In this document: piece by piece, positions 34,380-44,580 of the stretch
How the letters are laid out: each line of letters opens with the position of its first letter
Numbering within the stretch: position 1 is the first letter of the stretch
Assembly: GCA_026874595.1 (NCBI GenBank)
Contig: CM049306.1
Location: 87,185,142-87,249,141, forward strand
Source of the DNA: Sipunculus nudus
Taxonomy: Eukaryota > Annelida > Sipuncula > Golfingiida > Sipunculidae
Direction: 5' to 3'
Length of the DNA: 64,000 nt
Notes under the pieces: model-generated
What the model was told of the DNA's origin: nothing
Databases searched by the model: none
What the model saw: only the letters and a program-made list of their open reading frames with translations
Program-made: the position numbers and the translations under genes

Positions 34380-37300
34380 AAGCTCATCAACCCCTATAAT
34401 CCCCCGTCCTACCAGGGGAGGCTTAATAATCAAGTTTATGTTATCATATGTAAATCCGAATGCGGACTTCCCCCGAATCGCCGACGTTAAAAAATAAACC
34501 ATATGAGGGAGGTGCTGAATGTTTCACCTTTGAAATAAAATGTTACCGTCCATAAGTGCTGCATGTCGGCTTCAAATGACTTGTGTTATTCAAAAGCCAT
34601 TTTCTTATGTTAAAATAAACCCAGTATATGCATTATTTTCTGCATAAAAATGTTTACGTTGAGCGTCACTTTTTTGTGATGTGTTTATATATTGGAATAT
34701 TAAACATTTCATTAGCTGGAGCCCCATCACTGGAGCCCCATGACTAATTTGACGAAAGGCCTAGAAATAAGGCAAGAACACATGACAAGACGGGTTAATA
34801 TCAGCGGGTATAATGACACCTTGTGGTCTGTCTTTGTAACGGATTGTAAGAAAGCGAGTTTTTTTTTATGGTGTGACAATTTTTAGCATAAAAATGTTTT
34901 AAAAGCCAAAAGACGAAAGACAGGGCTCAAGGCAGTGGTGGAATCGAATAAAGAACTTAATTTTCCAACGTGAATAGACCGGGGAATTGGGAAATCACCG
35001 AGTCGTTACTCTTTCACATTTCCAAGGTGAACGTCTGCAGTACAAATGCAGCTTAGAGCGTACGGTGACATTTTCCTAGGAACGTTCCGCATTGACTTTT
35101 AAAGCAGGTTTTCTCGCTATAATAATTACCCGACTTGAATAAGTCATAAGTTTTATGTGCCAGAGTATTTATAAAAAAAGGTTTATTGAGGACCCGAATT
35201 GAACATCAAAATAATGATAATATTTTCCCTTCAATTAAAAAAATATTTTCAACGCCTATTTATTGGCTCTTTTAGCAAGTAAAACAAGTTACTTATATAT
35301 ATATTACACGGATACGAATATAATAAAACATTTTAGTTTATTCTCAAATGGCTCTCGTATTGAAAGCTGTCAAATAAACACCCTTTTCACAAACCATACT
35401 ACGTATATGTATTTGAACGCAGGAACGAAAGGGAAAACACGAATCCAGTACTTATGACATGGAAATCGATTATATATACGTTTTACGAGTGACATCCTCA
35501 GAGAAGTTCTTCCTAAACCAGACACCGTTCATCCTCTACCAGCTTGGGTGCCATGGAGGTGCTTCCTCTCATAAAACCTGGGCTGTTTTATTTATGAGGG
35601 AATGAAAAAAGAGGGGAAATCGTTTATTCCTCCGATGTCAAAGCACGGAAGGTGTTAAGAAAAGTAACATGACCACAGCTGTGTGCGGGGATGACACGGC
35701 GGAGACGCCCGGGCGATTTACTTCCATCGCCCTATGGAGCAGAAAGGACGATCTATGTCAGTGTCATTCAGCCGGCTTCCGCGGGAATTATATCACCAAC
35801 CTCCCTTGTATTTTCACAAATCCATTTATCCAATGTCAGTTTAAGAAATGAAAGAAATCATTTAATGAGGTCTTAAAGCATAATTCGTCTTTTTGGAAGT
35901 GTTGAGTAAAGTGAAAGCGCCCCAGCCAGCGCAATAATACGATATTGATTTTCATTTAAGTCAGTGGCTGGCACTGGTTTCCTGTCCAAGGACTGTTGGG
36001 GTGACCAGGTTTTTCAAATCATAGCTCCGACATTTAGATCATGGCCGCATATATTCAGCCTCTTCATTGCAAGATTACGGATCATTACACCTATATTATG
36101 CATTATACAGAGCAGATATGAAGTACCCACTTACACTAATCTGAATGTTTTTGACATATGGCCCCTCACTCTTTTTTTTTTAACCATATCAAATTGCCGT
36201 TTCCTTTATAACGAGATCTCCGTGCGCCATGCAATAAGTTCACTTCAGATGTGCATTTAAATCTCCACGTCCTCTTACATTGTCATTTTAATAATCTTAT
36301 AAATAAAATGGATATTATTTTTTACTATTTGAAATACCACCATTCGAGGCACCCGAAATCTGATACTTTTTTCAAATTTAATAACATTGTATCTAATAAG
36401 ACGAATTGCTTTTTACAGTCTTAAGTAGAAGAAATATTTTTATATTTACCTTTAAAGGATCTAGTAATTTCCAGTAGATATCATAAATCTTAAATGTATA
36501 AATTCTATACGAAGTTTACATCTTTCGCATTTTCACAGAATTCAAACCAATAAATTATCTCTCGATTAAAACAATTCCCGCTTGCTTAGTAGTTGTGAAT
36601 AAATATGCCACTTTCATATCTATTATAACAGATTTTAATCTGTACAGAATTCGCCTACAATTTGCTATTAGTACAATCCCTTCATGGTAAATACTTTTCG
36701 TTTATTCTTTTCGGATATATTGCATTGAAATTCATCAGCGACTCCACGTGTCTCAGTTAGACTGATACTAACACAACCAACGTCAACTCTTTAATTAATT
36801 TTGTATGACTCCATGGAAATATACTATTTATCAGCTAATAAAAAGCTTATCAGCTTACCAGTGTTGATCAGAAAACTATAAAGAGAAATTATCAATGATG
36901 CCGCGGTCAGACTTATTAATCCACATGGAACGAATTGCGTTGATACATAAAATGTATACGCTAATCAAAATTGTATATCATTTATAGTTTTACATCAGGG
37001 ACGAATCCAATGTTTTGTGCTCATTGTATGTTTTAATATTGGATCTTTTGAAAACTTATAGTTAATTAGATTATTCCAATGTTAGTTTAATCAGAAAGCA
37101 GACCCAGGCGTTAAATGATTTATAGGGTATAGGAAAAGCACGAATGAGATTTTTGAATGTAAGTGGACACACGTGTTGCTCTAATAGGCCTCTGTGGTTA
37201 ATGATATACTTCTTTCCCGGCAAGCTCTCACGCCTTCTTAATTATACCTCCGCGTCAGGACCAAAACAATTTCACAAGACTCATGAAAAAGTCCCAAACC

Positions 37301-38035
37301 AGAAAACAAACGGTGAAGTCCCCTGAGTTACCTCATGTATCAAGCTCTGTTTCTCAAGCTGAAGTGCTCATTAACGTTTCATCAAGTAGCGACATTCATC
37401 TGTCGTCGTTTGAGGAGAAAGGTCGTCTACTTTCCTTCTGACATTTAAATGCGAAATATAAAAAAGTTATAAACTTGAGCAAGCTCTGCACTAGTTATAT
37501 GATCATTAATTCCTATACGATGTAGCCATTCCTCATTTTGCGCTATATGATGGATGGCAGCTTAGAATTAATCCATGACAGACGCTAAGACATTATCCAG
37601 CAGAAAGCATTCGTAATCGCCTTCCCGGCATTCATCACTGCCCTCATCACGACGCTCTATCCAGATTCTTTAGCGTCGTCTTTGTAAATGGTTTGCCATG
37701 GTAAGCAAAATGCATATAGTCAGTCATGTATGAGTCACGCATGCGCGTACCTGAACACCTAAGTGAATACTTTCAATGAATCACAGTGTTAAGTTTGACT
37801 GCTTCACTCCTTCAACTCGTTCTCTTTTTTTTCAAGAAAAGTTTTGATGCCATACCTCAGTTAATACCGCATCTGCACGGGAAGGCCCTGAACTCATAAA
37901 ATTTGTAGTACAATAAAAAATAAAGTAAACCCAAATATCCTGGATAATTTGGGTATGCAGGTATCAAGGTACATACACCTGGTGCTAATAGAAAAAAAGG
38001 GAAATATATGCTTAAATAAAAATTATCAATGAAGT
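34380..38035. other. Unique AT-rich DNA
   Basis: No gene is recognised. A 14-bp tandem duplication (CTGGAGCCCCATSA) is at 34716-34743. A GC-richer patch at 35640-35810 is open in two frames, with neither product recognised. Confidence 0.4.
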
Positions 38036-38039
38036 AATG

Positions 38040-38164
38040 CAGTGATGTAGTCGAGGTGATGAGTCCAGGTCACTAAGGTCCATGTCCGATTCCTTGAGGG
38101 CTGAGTCCAAGTCCATCTTCTGCGAGTCAGTATCATTTGAAACAAGTGACCCATGGGTCATGAC
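38040..38164 (+). mobile_element. Family X hAT-like element, left end
   Basis: It begins CAGTGATGTAGTCGAGG and continues with GAGTCC words (TGAGTCCAGG, GGGCTGAGTCCAAGTCC). The inverse end, GGAGTCGAGTCTGACATCGCTG, is at 42848. The same CAGTGATGT start with GACTCGAGTCC words bounds the complete element at 56814-57165. CAGTG ends fit hAT-type elements. The 8-bp flanks do not match well, so target-site duplication is unproven. The pearl-like element starts directly after this fragment. Confidence 0.5.
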
Positions 38165-38429
38165 GCTCAGCTGACTGGGAAGAGATTCGCAAAAGGAAAT
38201 TTTATCATCAGAATGGTAGTATATACCCATTCAACTGAAGCATCAAACAGATTAACCAACAGGCCAAGATTTAGTCTGTATTTATATATCTCAAAAATAG
38301 AGAAAAATGTGTAAACTTTTAAAACTAGAATACGGGTAACCGACAAGTGACTACATGTATCTGCCAAAATCAGATAGTGAGGCATGGATTGAGTGGCAAG
38401 GGGAAATAGAGTGAGGTATGTTGCATATT

Positions 38430-39295
38430 AGCATGGATGTCTGCAGCCTAAATGTGTATGTAGGTTGTGCCACCTACCACAAATCCAGAAAGCTGTCCAA
38501 GTTGTATACACCTGCAAAATTTTAGGCAGAAAAGTCAAACCACTACATGTATATGAGCGATTTTTGCCCATGGCAGACAAACAGACAAACACTGTGCAAA
38601 AATCTTTCCAGGTAACCCCTCCAGTTTTGTGCATGATAAAGACCTATGTGAGATCTAAACACATGCACAATTTTGGCCCAATCGGTCAAATGGTTCCTGA
38701 GATATGAGCTTGGATGTGTCCAGCATTAACTAGAATGTAGGTGGCGCCACCTGTCATAAAATCAAGAAAGCTGTCCACGATGTATAAACCTGCAAAATTT
38801 TAGGCAGTTATGTCGATCCACTACAGAGAAATGAGTAATTTTAGGCCACGGCAGACTAACAGACAGACGCTGTGCAAACATTGTTACAGGTGGCGCCACC
38901 ATTTTTTGTGTATGTTACAGAGCTATCAAAGGGCTACATTTGTATAAATTTTATTTCCTGATCGGTCAAACGGTTCCCGAGATATAAGCTTGGATGTCAT
39001 CAGTGTGAACGTGAACGTAGGTGGCGCCACCTGTCATAAAATCAAGAAAGCTATCCTGGATGTATACACATGACGAATTTCAGGTGAATTAGTCAATTCA
39101 CTGCAGAGATATGAGTGATTTTAACCCAAGGCAGATGAACAGATGGACACTGTGCAAACATGGTTACAGGTGGCGCCACCATTTTTTGTGTATGTTATAA
39201 AGCAATCCAAGGGCTACATTTGTATCAATTTTATTTCCTGATCGGTCAAACGGTTCCCGAGATATGAGGGTTTATGAGTGGAAACAGACCCACAA
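38430..39295 (+). repeat. Tandem array A: three units of about 280 bp
   Basis: Units begin GTAGGTGGCGCCACC (or a decayed form) at 38460, 38737 and 39017, so the period is 277-280 bp. Each unit has a second GGTGGCGCCACC about 149 bp in, giving alternating 149/131-bp spacing. Shared text includes AATCAAGAAAGCTRTCC, CTGCAAAATTTTAGGC, CAGACRCTGTGCAAACAT and GGTCAAACGGTTCCCGAGAT. Copies 2 and 3 are closest to each other. No ORF persists across units. Confidence 0.85.
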
Positions 39296-39399
39296 ATGGA
39301 CACTGGATAGAGAGGAAAGGTCAGAGGTCAATGCAAATTGGTTAGGCACCAGTTCACATGTGACCCGATAATAGGTGTAAGTTTGGGAAAAATCGGTCC

Positions 39400-39495
39400 A
39401 TTAGTCTCCGAGGAGCTCTCTGGAAACGAACGCGGCGGCGGCGGAGGAACTCGGTCAAAAACATAGTATCCGCAAAACTTCGTTTTGGCGGATAC
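39400..39495 (+). repeat. Terminal segment of array A with TTC-loop hairpin
   Basis: A (CGG)n patch (39431-39445) is followed by GTATCCGCAAAAC, a TTC loop, and GTTTTGGCGGATAC (39466-39495). The arms pair perfectly except for one bulged base. The layout copies that of array B: array, short GC microsatellite, hairpin with TTC loop. Array B starts nine bases later. Confidence 0.7.
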
Positions 39496-39503
39496 AAAAA
39501 TAC

Positions 39504-41460
39504 AGGTGGCTCCACCAGTCTGCAGAAACTAATAAAAACACTTAATGGTCAATATCCATGCAAAAAATCATGGTGATCTCTGCATTAGTTGTTCAGATAC
39601 TTCAGTTTTTGTATCAAATTGTCCATTATTCTGAGGGATACTTTGGAGTCCTATAGCTTGAAGGATATGGGTAACAGAGACCTAATTTCAAGTTTCCACA
39701 GGCACCTTTCATGGGCCTCCTTGCATGACAAGAATGAAGATTCTAGGTCCAGTTGTTGCGATTTGTACCCTGTTGACAGATAACCACATCTTTAAAGGTC
39801 TCAAAAAAAAGAAAAAAATTCGTAAAAATTTGAAAAAAAAATAGAGGTGGCACACCCAGTCTGCAGAAACTGATGAACAGCTCATGATCAATATGTATGC
39901 CGAAAATCATGACCATCAGTGTTGTAGTTATTGAAATACTGCAGTTTTTGTATCAAATTTTCCAATATTCTGGGGGGGGGGGGGGTATTTTGGACCCATA
40001 CAACTTAAAGAATATGGGTAACAGAGACCTAATTTCAAGTTTCCATGGAGACTTTACATGGGTCTCCCTGTGTGTCAAGAATGAAGATTCTTGGTCCAGT
40101 TTTTATGATTTGTGCCCTGTTAACAGATGTTCATATCTTTAAAGGTCTCAAAAATACAGAAAAATTTCGTAAAAAAAAACGAACAAATACAGGTGGTGCC
40201 ACCAGTCTGCAGAAACTTATGAAACACTCCATGATCAATATCCATGCAAACAATTATGGTTATCTCTGCATTAGTTGTTCAGATACTTTAGCTTTTGTAT
40301 CAAATTTTCCATTATTCTGAGCTGTACTTTGGAGTGCCATAGCTCAAAGGATATGGGTAACAGAGACCAAATTTCAGGTTTCCATGGAGACTTATCATGG
40401 GTCTCCCTGTGTGTCAAGAACGAAGATTCTAGGTCCAGTCGTTACGATTTGTACCCTGTTGACAGATAACTACATCCTTAAAGGTCTCAAAAATGGAGAA
40501 AACAATTCGTGAACATTGAAAAATACAGGTGGCGCCACCAGTCTGCACAAACTGATGAAACATCTCATGATCAATATGTATGTCGAAAATCATGACCATC
40601 AGTGATGTAGTTAATGAGATATTGAAGTTTTTGTATGAAATTTTTGACTATTCTGGGGGGTAATTTTTGGCCCCATAGCTCGAAGGATATGGGTAACAGA
40701 GACCTAATTTCTGGTTTCCATGGAGACTTTTCATAGGTCTCTCACTGTGTCGAAAATGAAGATTCTAGGTCCAGTCGTTATGATTTGTGCCACACTAACA
40801 GATGACAGCATCCTCAAAGGTCTCAAAAATAGAGGAAAAAATCGTAAAAAATCAAACAGTACAGGTGGCGCCACCAGTCTGCAGGAACTGATCGAACATC
40901 TCATGATCAATATGTATGCCAAAAATGAAGACCATCAGTGATGTAGTTATTGAGATATTGAAGTTTTTGTATGAAATTTTTTACTATTCTGGGGGGTACT
41001 TTGGGGCCCCATAGCTCAAAGGATATGGGTAACAGAGACCTAATTTCTGGTTTCCAAGGAGATTTTTCATGGACCTCTCAGTGTGTCAAGAATTAAGATT
41101 CTAAGTCCAGTCTTTATGATTTGTGCCTTGTTAACAGATGTTCACATTTTTAAAGGTCTCAAAAATAGAGAAAAAAATTCGTAAAAAATCGAAAAATACA
41201 GGTGGCGCCACCAGTCTGCAGGAAGTGATGTAACATCTCATGATCAATATGTATGCCAAAAATCATGACCATCAGTCAAGTAGTTAATGAGATATTGAAG
41301 TTTTTGTATGAAATTTTTGACTTTTCTGGGGGGTACTTTGGGGCCACATAGCTCGAAGGATATGAGTAACAGAGACCTAATTTCTGGTTTCCAAGGAGAT
41401 TTTTTATGGACCTCTCAGAATCCCAAGTTACAAGGTTCTAGGTCCAGCGGTTACGATTTG
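39504..41460 (+). repeat. Tandem array B: six units of about 337 bp
   Basis: Units start with AGGTGGNGCCACCAGTCTGC-like sequence at 39504, 39845, 40191, 40527, 40863 and 41200, giving steps of 341, 346, 336, 336 and 337 bp. Each carries CATGATCAATATGTATGCC, a TTTTTGTATSAAATT segment, GGATATGGGTAACAGAGACC, CATGGAGAYTTTTCATGG, AGATTCTAGGTCCAG and GTTAACAGAT. The last three units are the most alike, as expected from recent local expansion. Short ORFs recurring in register are readings of the repeat. Confidence 0.9.
39972..39985 (+). repeat. Poly(G) run, 14 bases, within array B
   Basis: Only the second unit carries this run. The same site in the other units has GGGGGG or fewer, so it expanded within one unit. 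Confidence 0.9.
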
Positions 41461-41470
41461 TGCCTGGTTA

Positions 41471-41510
41471 ACGGACGGACAGACGGACAGACGGACAGAC
41501 GGACGACGGA
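41471..41510 (+). repeat. (ACGG/ACAG)n microsatellite
   Basis: ACGGACGGACAGACGGACAG and continuing, ending in GACGACGGAC. It sits between the last array B unit and the terminal hairpin. Confidence 0.9.
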
Positions 41511-41527
41511 CAAAGAGTGATCGCTAT

Positions 41528-41556
41528 AGCTCAGATGACTTTCAGTCAGCTGAGCT
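41528..41556 (+). repeat. Terminal hairpin of the pearl/Helentron-like element
   Basis: AGCTCAGATGACT, loop TTC, AGTCAGCTGAGCT: 13-base arms with one mismatch. CTAAAA follows. The right arm matches the inverted repeat at 38165. Confidence 0.75.
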
Positions 41557-41561
41557 AAAAA

Positions 41562-41825
41562 ACGAGGCTCTGTCCAATACAAATCTTCTGAAAAATAAGC
41601 AATTTAAAATGGAAAATTAAGATTATTTTACATGTACAGTATTAAGTAAGTTCACACATGCTTTTACTATTATGGTTAATTACATTTATAGCTCCCGATG
41701 CCGAGCAAACCATGGTATACATATTGTTATTAATTTATAATGTTCTGTTAGAAGTTCGCACATGTACCTAGGTTGTTACGGAACCTAATATCAACAGATC
41801 ACGTATGCATGATGAACATAAATTT
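41562..41825. other. Short AT-rich segment between nested elements
   Basis: It contains no gene. It lies between the pearl-like terminus and the LTR-like segment and is possibly interior sequence of family X. Confidence 0.35.
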
Positions 41826-42443
41826 TGTAACGGAGAAAAAAAAACAGATTCTGTAACACTAGGCAGCGTGAAATGTCTAGGGGAATGAATAAAGAAGTCA
41901 GTGGTTTTTTTGTTAACAAATAATATAATTTATTCCTAATACAACCCTAACATTACAATACACTAAATCAATACAATTATACAGTATAACAAAGGTACAA
42001 CCGTAAGTCAATACAAGTACATGTATATAAATAAAGTGCACAGTACCTGGATACCACCACTGTTACAGCGACAGCAAGTCCTATATAACGTATAAACCAG
42101 ATGAACAGTTCACATAAATCTTCTCAGCGAATAACAGTCCAGTTCATTCACAAAATCAATCCGTTGTAATCCCAAAGTGAAGTTCTTGTTATAATCCCGA
42201 AAGCAAACTGAAGACCATATAAGATCCGTCAAAAATTTATAAGAAAATCTATAATTGCCGCACTTATCGAAAAAAGGTCCACAACTGACTTACATGCTTC
42301 TGTGTCCGCTGGAATGTTTCTCTCCTCTTTCCCCTCAGCTCTAAATCACAGCCTCTTTTTATAGCTTCTCCTCAAGCCGAGAACTTTTCATTTCTCAAAC
42401 AATACAAAAAACCTAACATGATACACAGTACTCACGCGTTACA
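41826..42443 (-). mobile_element. Solo LTR-like segment (Gypsy style), minus strand
   Basis: Read on the minus strand it starts TGTAACGCGTGAG and ends CTCCGTTACA, giving 7-bp inverted TGTAACG/CGTTACA ends. An alternative end is GTGTTACA at plus 41852. About 80 bp in is CTATAAAAAG (TATA box, plus 42357-42364), and about 430 bp further is AATAAA (plus 41929-41934) followed by a GT/T-rich stretch. That order fits U3-R-U5. No primer-binding site (TGG...) follows the end, no purine tract precedes the start, and no gag or pol lies on either side, so a solo LTR is favoured. No 5-bp target-site duplication is visible. Confidence 0.5.
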
Positions 42444-42654
42444 GGAAACATCTAGAATTTAACAACATCGCTGTGTTTCTACATATCAGGGTACGCACGT
42501 GGTCCGGCCCGGCTCGGCCAGGCGAGAAAAACCCCAGACTAGCATGACCGCTGTTTACACGTGAGACCCCACGCGTGGGCCGGGCTATGCCGTCATAGCA
42601 ACAGACAACGCTAGCGCTGAACAAACTCACTACTGCATACAATAAAAGAGACAT
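42439..42654 (-). CDS. 71-codon ORF with signal-peptide-like start, probably repeat-derived
   Basis: A minus-strand ATG (plus 42652-42654) opens MSLLLYAVVSLFSASVVCCY, a convincing hydrophobic signal-like segment. A polar part with GFFSPGRAGPDHV follows. The stop codon TAA is formed by the first bases of the LTR-like element, so any original C-terminus was cut by that insertion. The DNA is GC-rich and includes CCCACGCGTGGG (42568-42579, a 12-bp palindrome) and GGCCCGGCTCGGCC. That composition looks like a transposon sub-terminal region more than a host gene. Confidence 0.2.
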   Translation of the reverse strand: MSLLLYAVVSLFSASVVCCYDGIARPTRGVSRVNSGHASLGFFSPGRAGPDHVRTLICRNTAMLLNSRCFL

Positions 42655-42689
42655 CTTTAACAAAGTTTATAATAAATGACACAGTTTTT

Positions 42690-42848
42690 TTTTTCCTGTT
42701 CGACTGGAGATGGACTCGAGCCATTACCTCAGGCTCTGAGTCCGAGAACAAGTCCGAGTCCAGGACCCTCGAGTCCAATACCTGGTCCCTAAAAGTGATA
42801 TCGAGTACGGACCAGAGTCCAAATCAGGAGTCGAGTCTGACATCGCTG
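42690..42848 (+). mobile_element. Family X hAT-like element, right end
   Basis: Many GAGTCC/GACTCGAG words (GGACTCGAGCC, AAGTCCGAGTCCAGG, CCTCGAGTCC) lead to GGAGTCGAGTCTGACATCGCTG. The reverse complement of this end, CAGCGATGTCAGACTCGACTCC, matches the CAGTGATGT starts at 38040 and 56814. Confidence 0.5.
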
Positions 42849-43185
42849 AAAGATGCCTTCGTAATGACTCACATCTGTGTTATCGCATCGCAATGTGAAA
42901 AAAATTCTATATTTTAGATTATTTCACCAAGGAAACATGCATCCAGTACCACAAGACCATTTGGACACTTTACCAGTTCTTTTAGGAACAGAACATTTGG
43001 TTTCACACGTGTAACATTACGATTCAGGTATATCACTCTACATACCTGATGACTTGATAGGAAAGTGGAATAACCATCGAGAGACACTCACTGCGATCTG
43101 TTACATCTGTGATACATCTGGCAATGATAATTGTGAGAATTCGAGCAGCGATGTGGTTCTGAAATATATTAGGTATATACCAATA

Positions 43186-43213
43186 CAGTGAAATCTCGCC
43201 TGACCATTCCCCC
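43186..43213 (+). mobile_element. Isolated pogo/Tigger-like terminal sequence
   Basis: CAGTGAAATCTCGCCTGAC is identical to the left end of the MITE at 24893 and is preceded by TA, the expected target dinucleotide. Similarity stops after about 28 bp and no matching right end is found. Confidence 0.45.
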
Positions 43214-43214
43214 A

Positions 43215-43765
43215 CCAGTGCCTTCAACCTTAAACAAACCACTGAAAACTGTGTTGACAACTGACATCTCAATTCACTCTTATCAGATTATCTTATAATG
43301 GCAATTATAAATACAGTTGTACAATTATGACATACAACCTTCAAATTTGCAATGTCCTTGATACATAATGGTATTTTTTTTGTAGATTTACACTTGGTTC
43401 TTCTTCGTGGTAATTTTATATTCTGAATTGGACGAAGAAAATTTGAGAAGTTTCTATCGCTTCTTCTAGTGAAACCTGAAGGGTGAAATTTAAAATATCC
43501 CCAAAGCAGATGGAGTTTTACTGTGTAAGCTGGACGTGTGTAAAACTATGGTTGGTGTACAAACAGGGCCTTCTAAGCATAAAGCGTCTCGAATTTTGTA
43601 TCTTCAAACACTGAAATTAATGTGACGGAAAACCGTTCGAACGAGAAAATAAACTCTAAATAATTAATAGGAGAACCTGTTGACATTTTACAAGATTTTC
43701 GGTTCATCTTGGTCGTGTTAATCCTTAATTCCAGATTAACGTGTTCTCTTTCGTTTTCAACCGGT
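43215..43765. other. Unique AT-rich DNA
   Basis: Nothing recognised. Confidence 0.45.
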
Positions 43766-43767
43766 TC

Positions 43768-44180
43768 CTGTGGTTTATAGAGGTAGAACTCCCAGCCGAG
43801 GAGAGGTGAGATTTGTCATGGTCGGCCCCACCCAGGATGTGCGTTCTACATCCTTAATCGGAAGACTGCGCCCCAAGATCGTGATTAACTCACTTAGGAA
43901 TGCGCTTTTCATGGGTTCTTTGGTGTTATTACTGCAGCTAACTAGACATCTAGGACCCGATGCGGTCCACTGAGTCTTGTTGAAGTCAACTCAATCGTGT
44001 GCTACCCCCTATGTCACAGTCAGAAACAGAATGGAATTCCACAGATTTACATGCACTAAAGCCAGCATGACAACTGGAAAAGTTACCTCCGCAAAAAAAA
44101 TAATAACAAAACATTTCGTTTGCAGTATTCACAAGACTAACATCGTTTAAACTCTGTTTCCATGCGACCATATGTTTATG
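43768..44180 (+). mobile_element. tRNA-derived SINE, copy 2 (head deleted)
   Basis: The body aligns with 11660-12125: CAGCCGAGG, GGTGAGATTTGTCATGGTCGG, CCCACCCAGG, GTCACAGTC.GAAACAGAATGGAATTC, CAGATTTACATG, a CCTCCGCAA segment and a GACCATATG end. In the head GGTAGAACTCCCAGCCGAGG replaces about 40 bp, so the anticodon arm and B box are gone. This copy cannot be transcribed by Pol III from its own promoter. Confidence 0.7.
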
Positions 44181-44189
44181 TCTCGACAG

Positions 44190-44535
44190 GGAAGAATATT
44201 TAAGAAATGCCCTTTTGAACTAAAACACAATGTTTTAAAACAAATATATATAACGACGTATCATAAATGCTTATGATTAATTAATTCAGTGTGAGGGTAG
44301 AGGTTCATTTCGCGGCCTTGCCGTGTCATTAATATTTGACAATAAGGCATGGGTAACGTTATTATAACAACCTGATGCGGCTGTGTGGTCCTAAAAAGTA
44401 TATTGGTCCTGGGAGTGTCGCTCTTCTGGAGATTTGTTCGTCCTTTAATTATATATGTTTCTCCACAGTATAAGGTAATGGAAAGAACATAAAGGCCAGT
44501 CAAAGGCATAAATGTCAACGTGTTTCTAGTGTTTA

Positions 44536-44580
<45 letters not shown>

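Larger units (their letters stand above)
38165..41561 (+). mobile_element. Composite pearl/Helentron-like non-autonomous element
   Basis: GCTCAGCTGACTG at 38165-38177 is a perfect 13-bp inverse of CAGTCAGCTGAGC at 41543-41555. Between them lie two tandem arrays (38430-39295 and 39504-41460), then an ACGG/ACAG microsatellite (about 41471-41510) and a terminal hairpin ending GAGCTAAAA. A tandem-repeat core, a 3' tetranucleotide microsatellite and a terminal hairpin with a 5' match are the stated marks of oyster pearl elements and Helentron-associated elements. No Rep/helicase is encoded, so mobility would depend on an autonomous partner. Alternative: two independent elements fused side by side, because an internal hairpin at 39466-39495 looks like a second 3' end. 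Confidence 0.5.

Noticed and set aside
38430-41460. CRISPR-like array
   Set aside because: Units of 280 and 337 bp diverge along their whole length, with no short repeat and unique-spacer pattern; eukaryotic context.
39589-41520. A set of similar 60-90 codon ORFs at regular spacing
   Set aside because: They recur with the 337-bp tandem units and their frames are not kept open in all units, so they are repeat readings and not a multigene family.
41826-42443. Intact LTR retrotransposon
   Set aside because: No second LTR, primer-binding site, polypurine tract or gag-pol sequence on either side.
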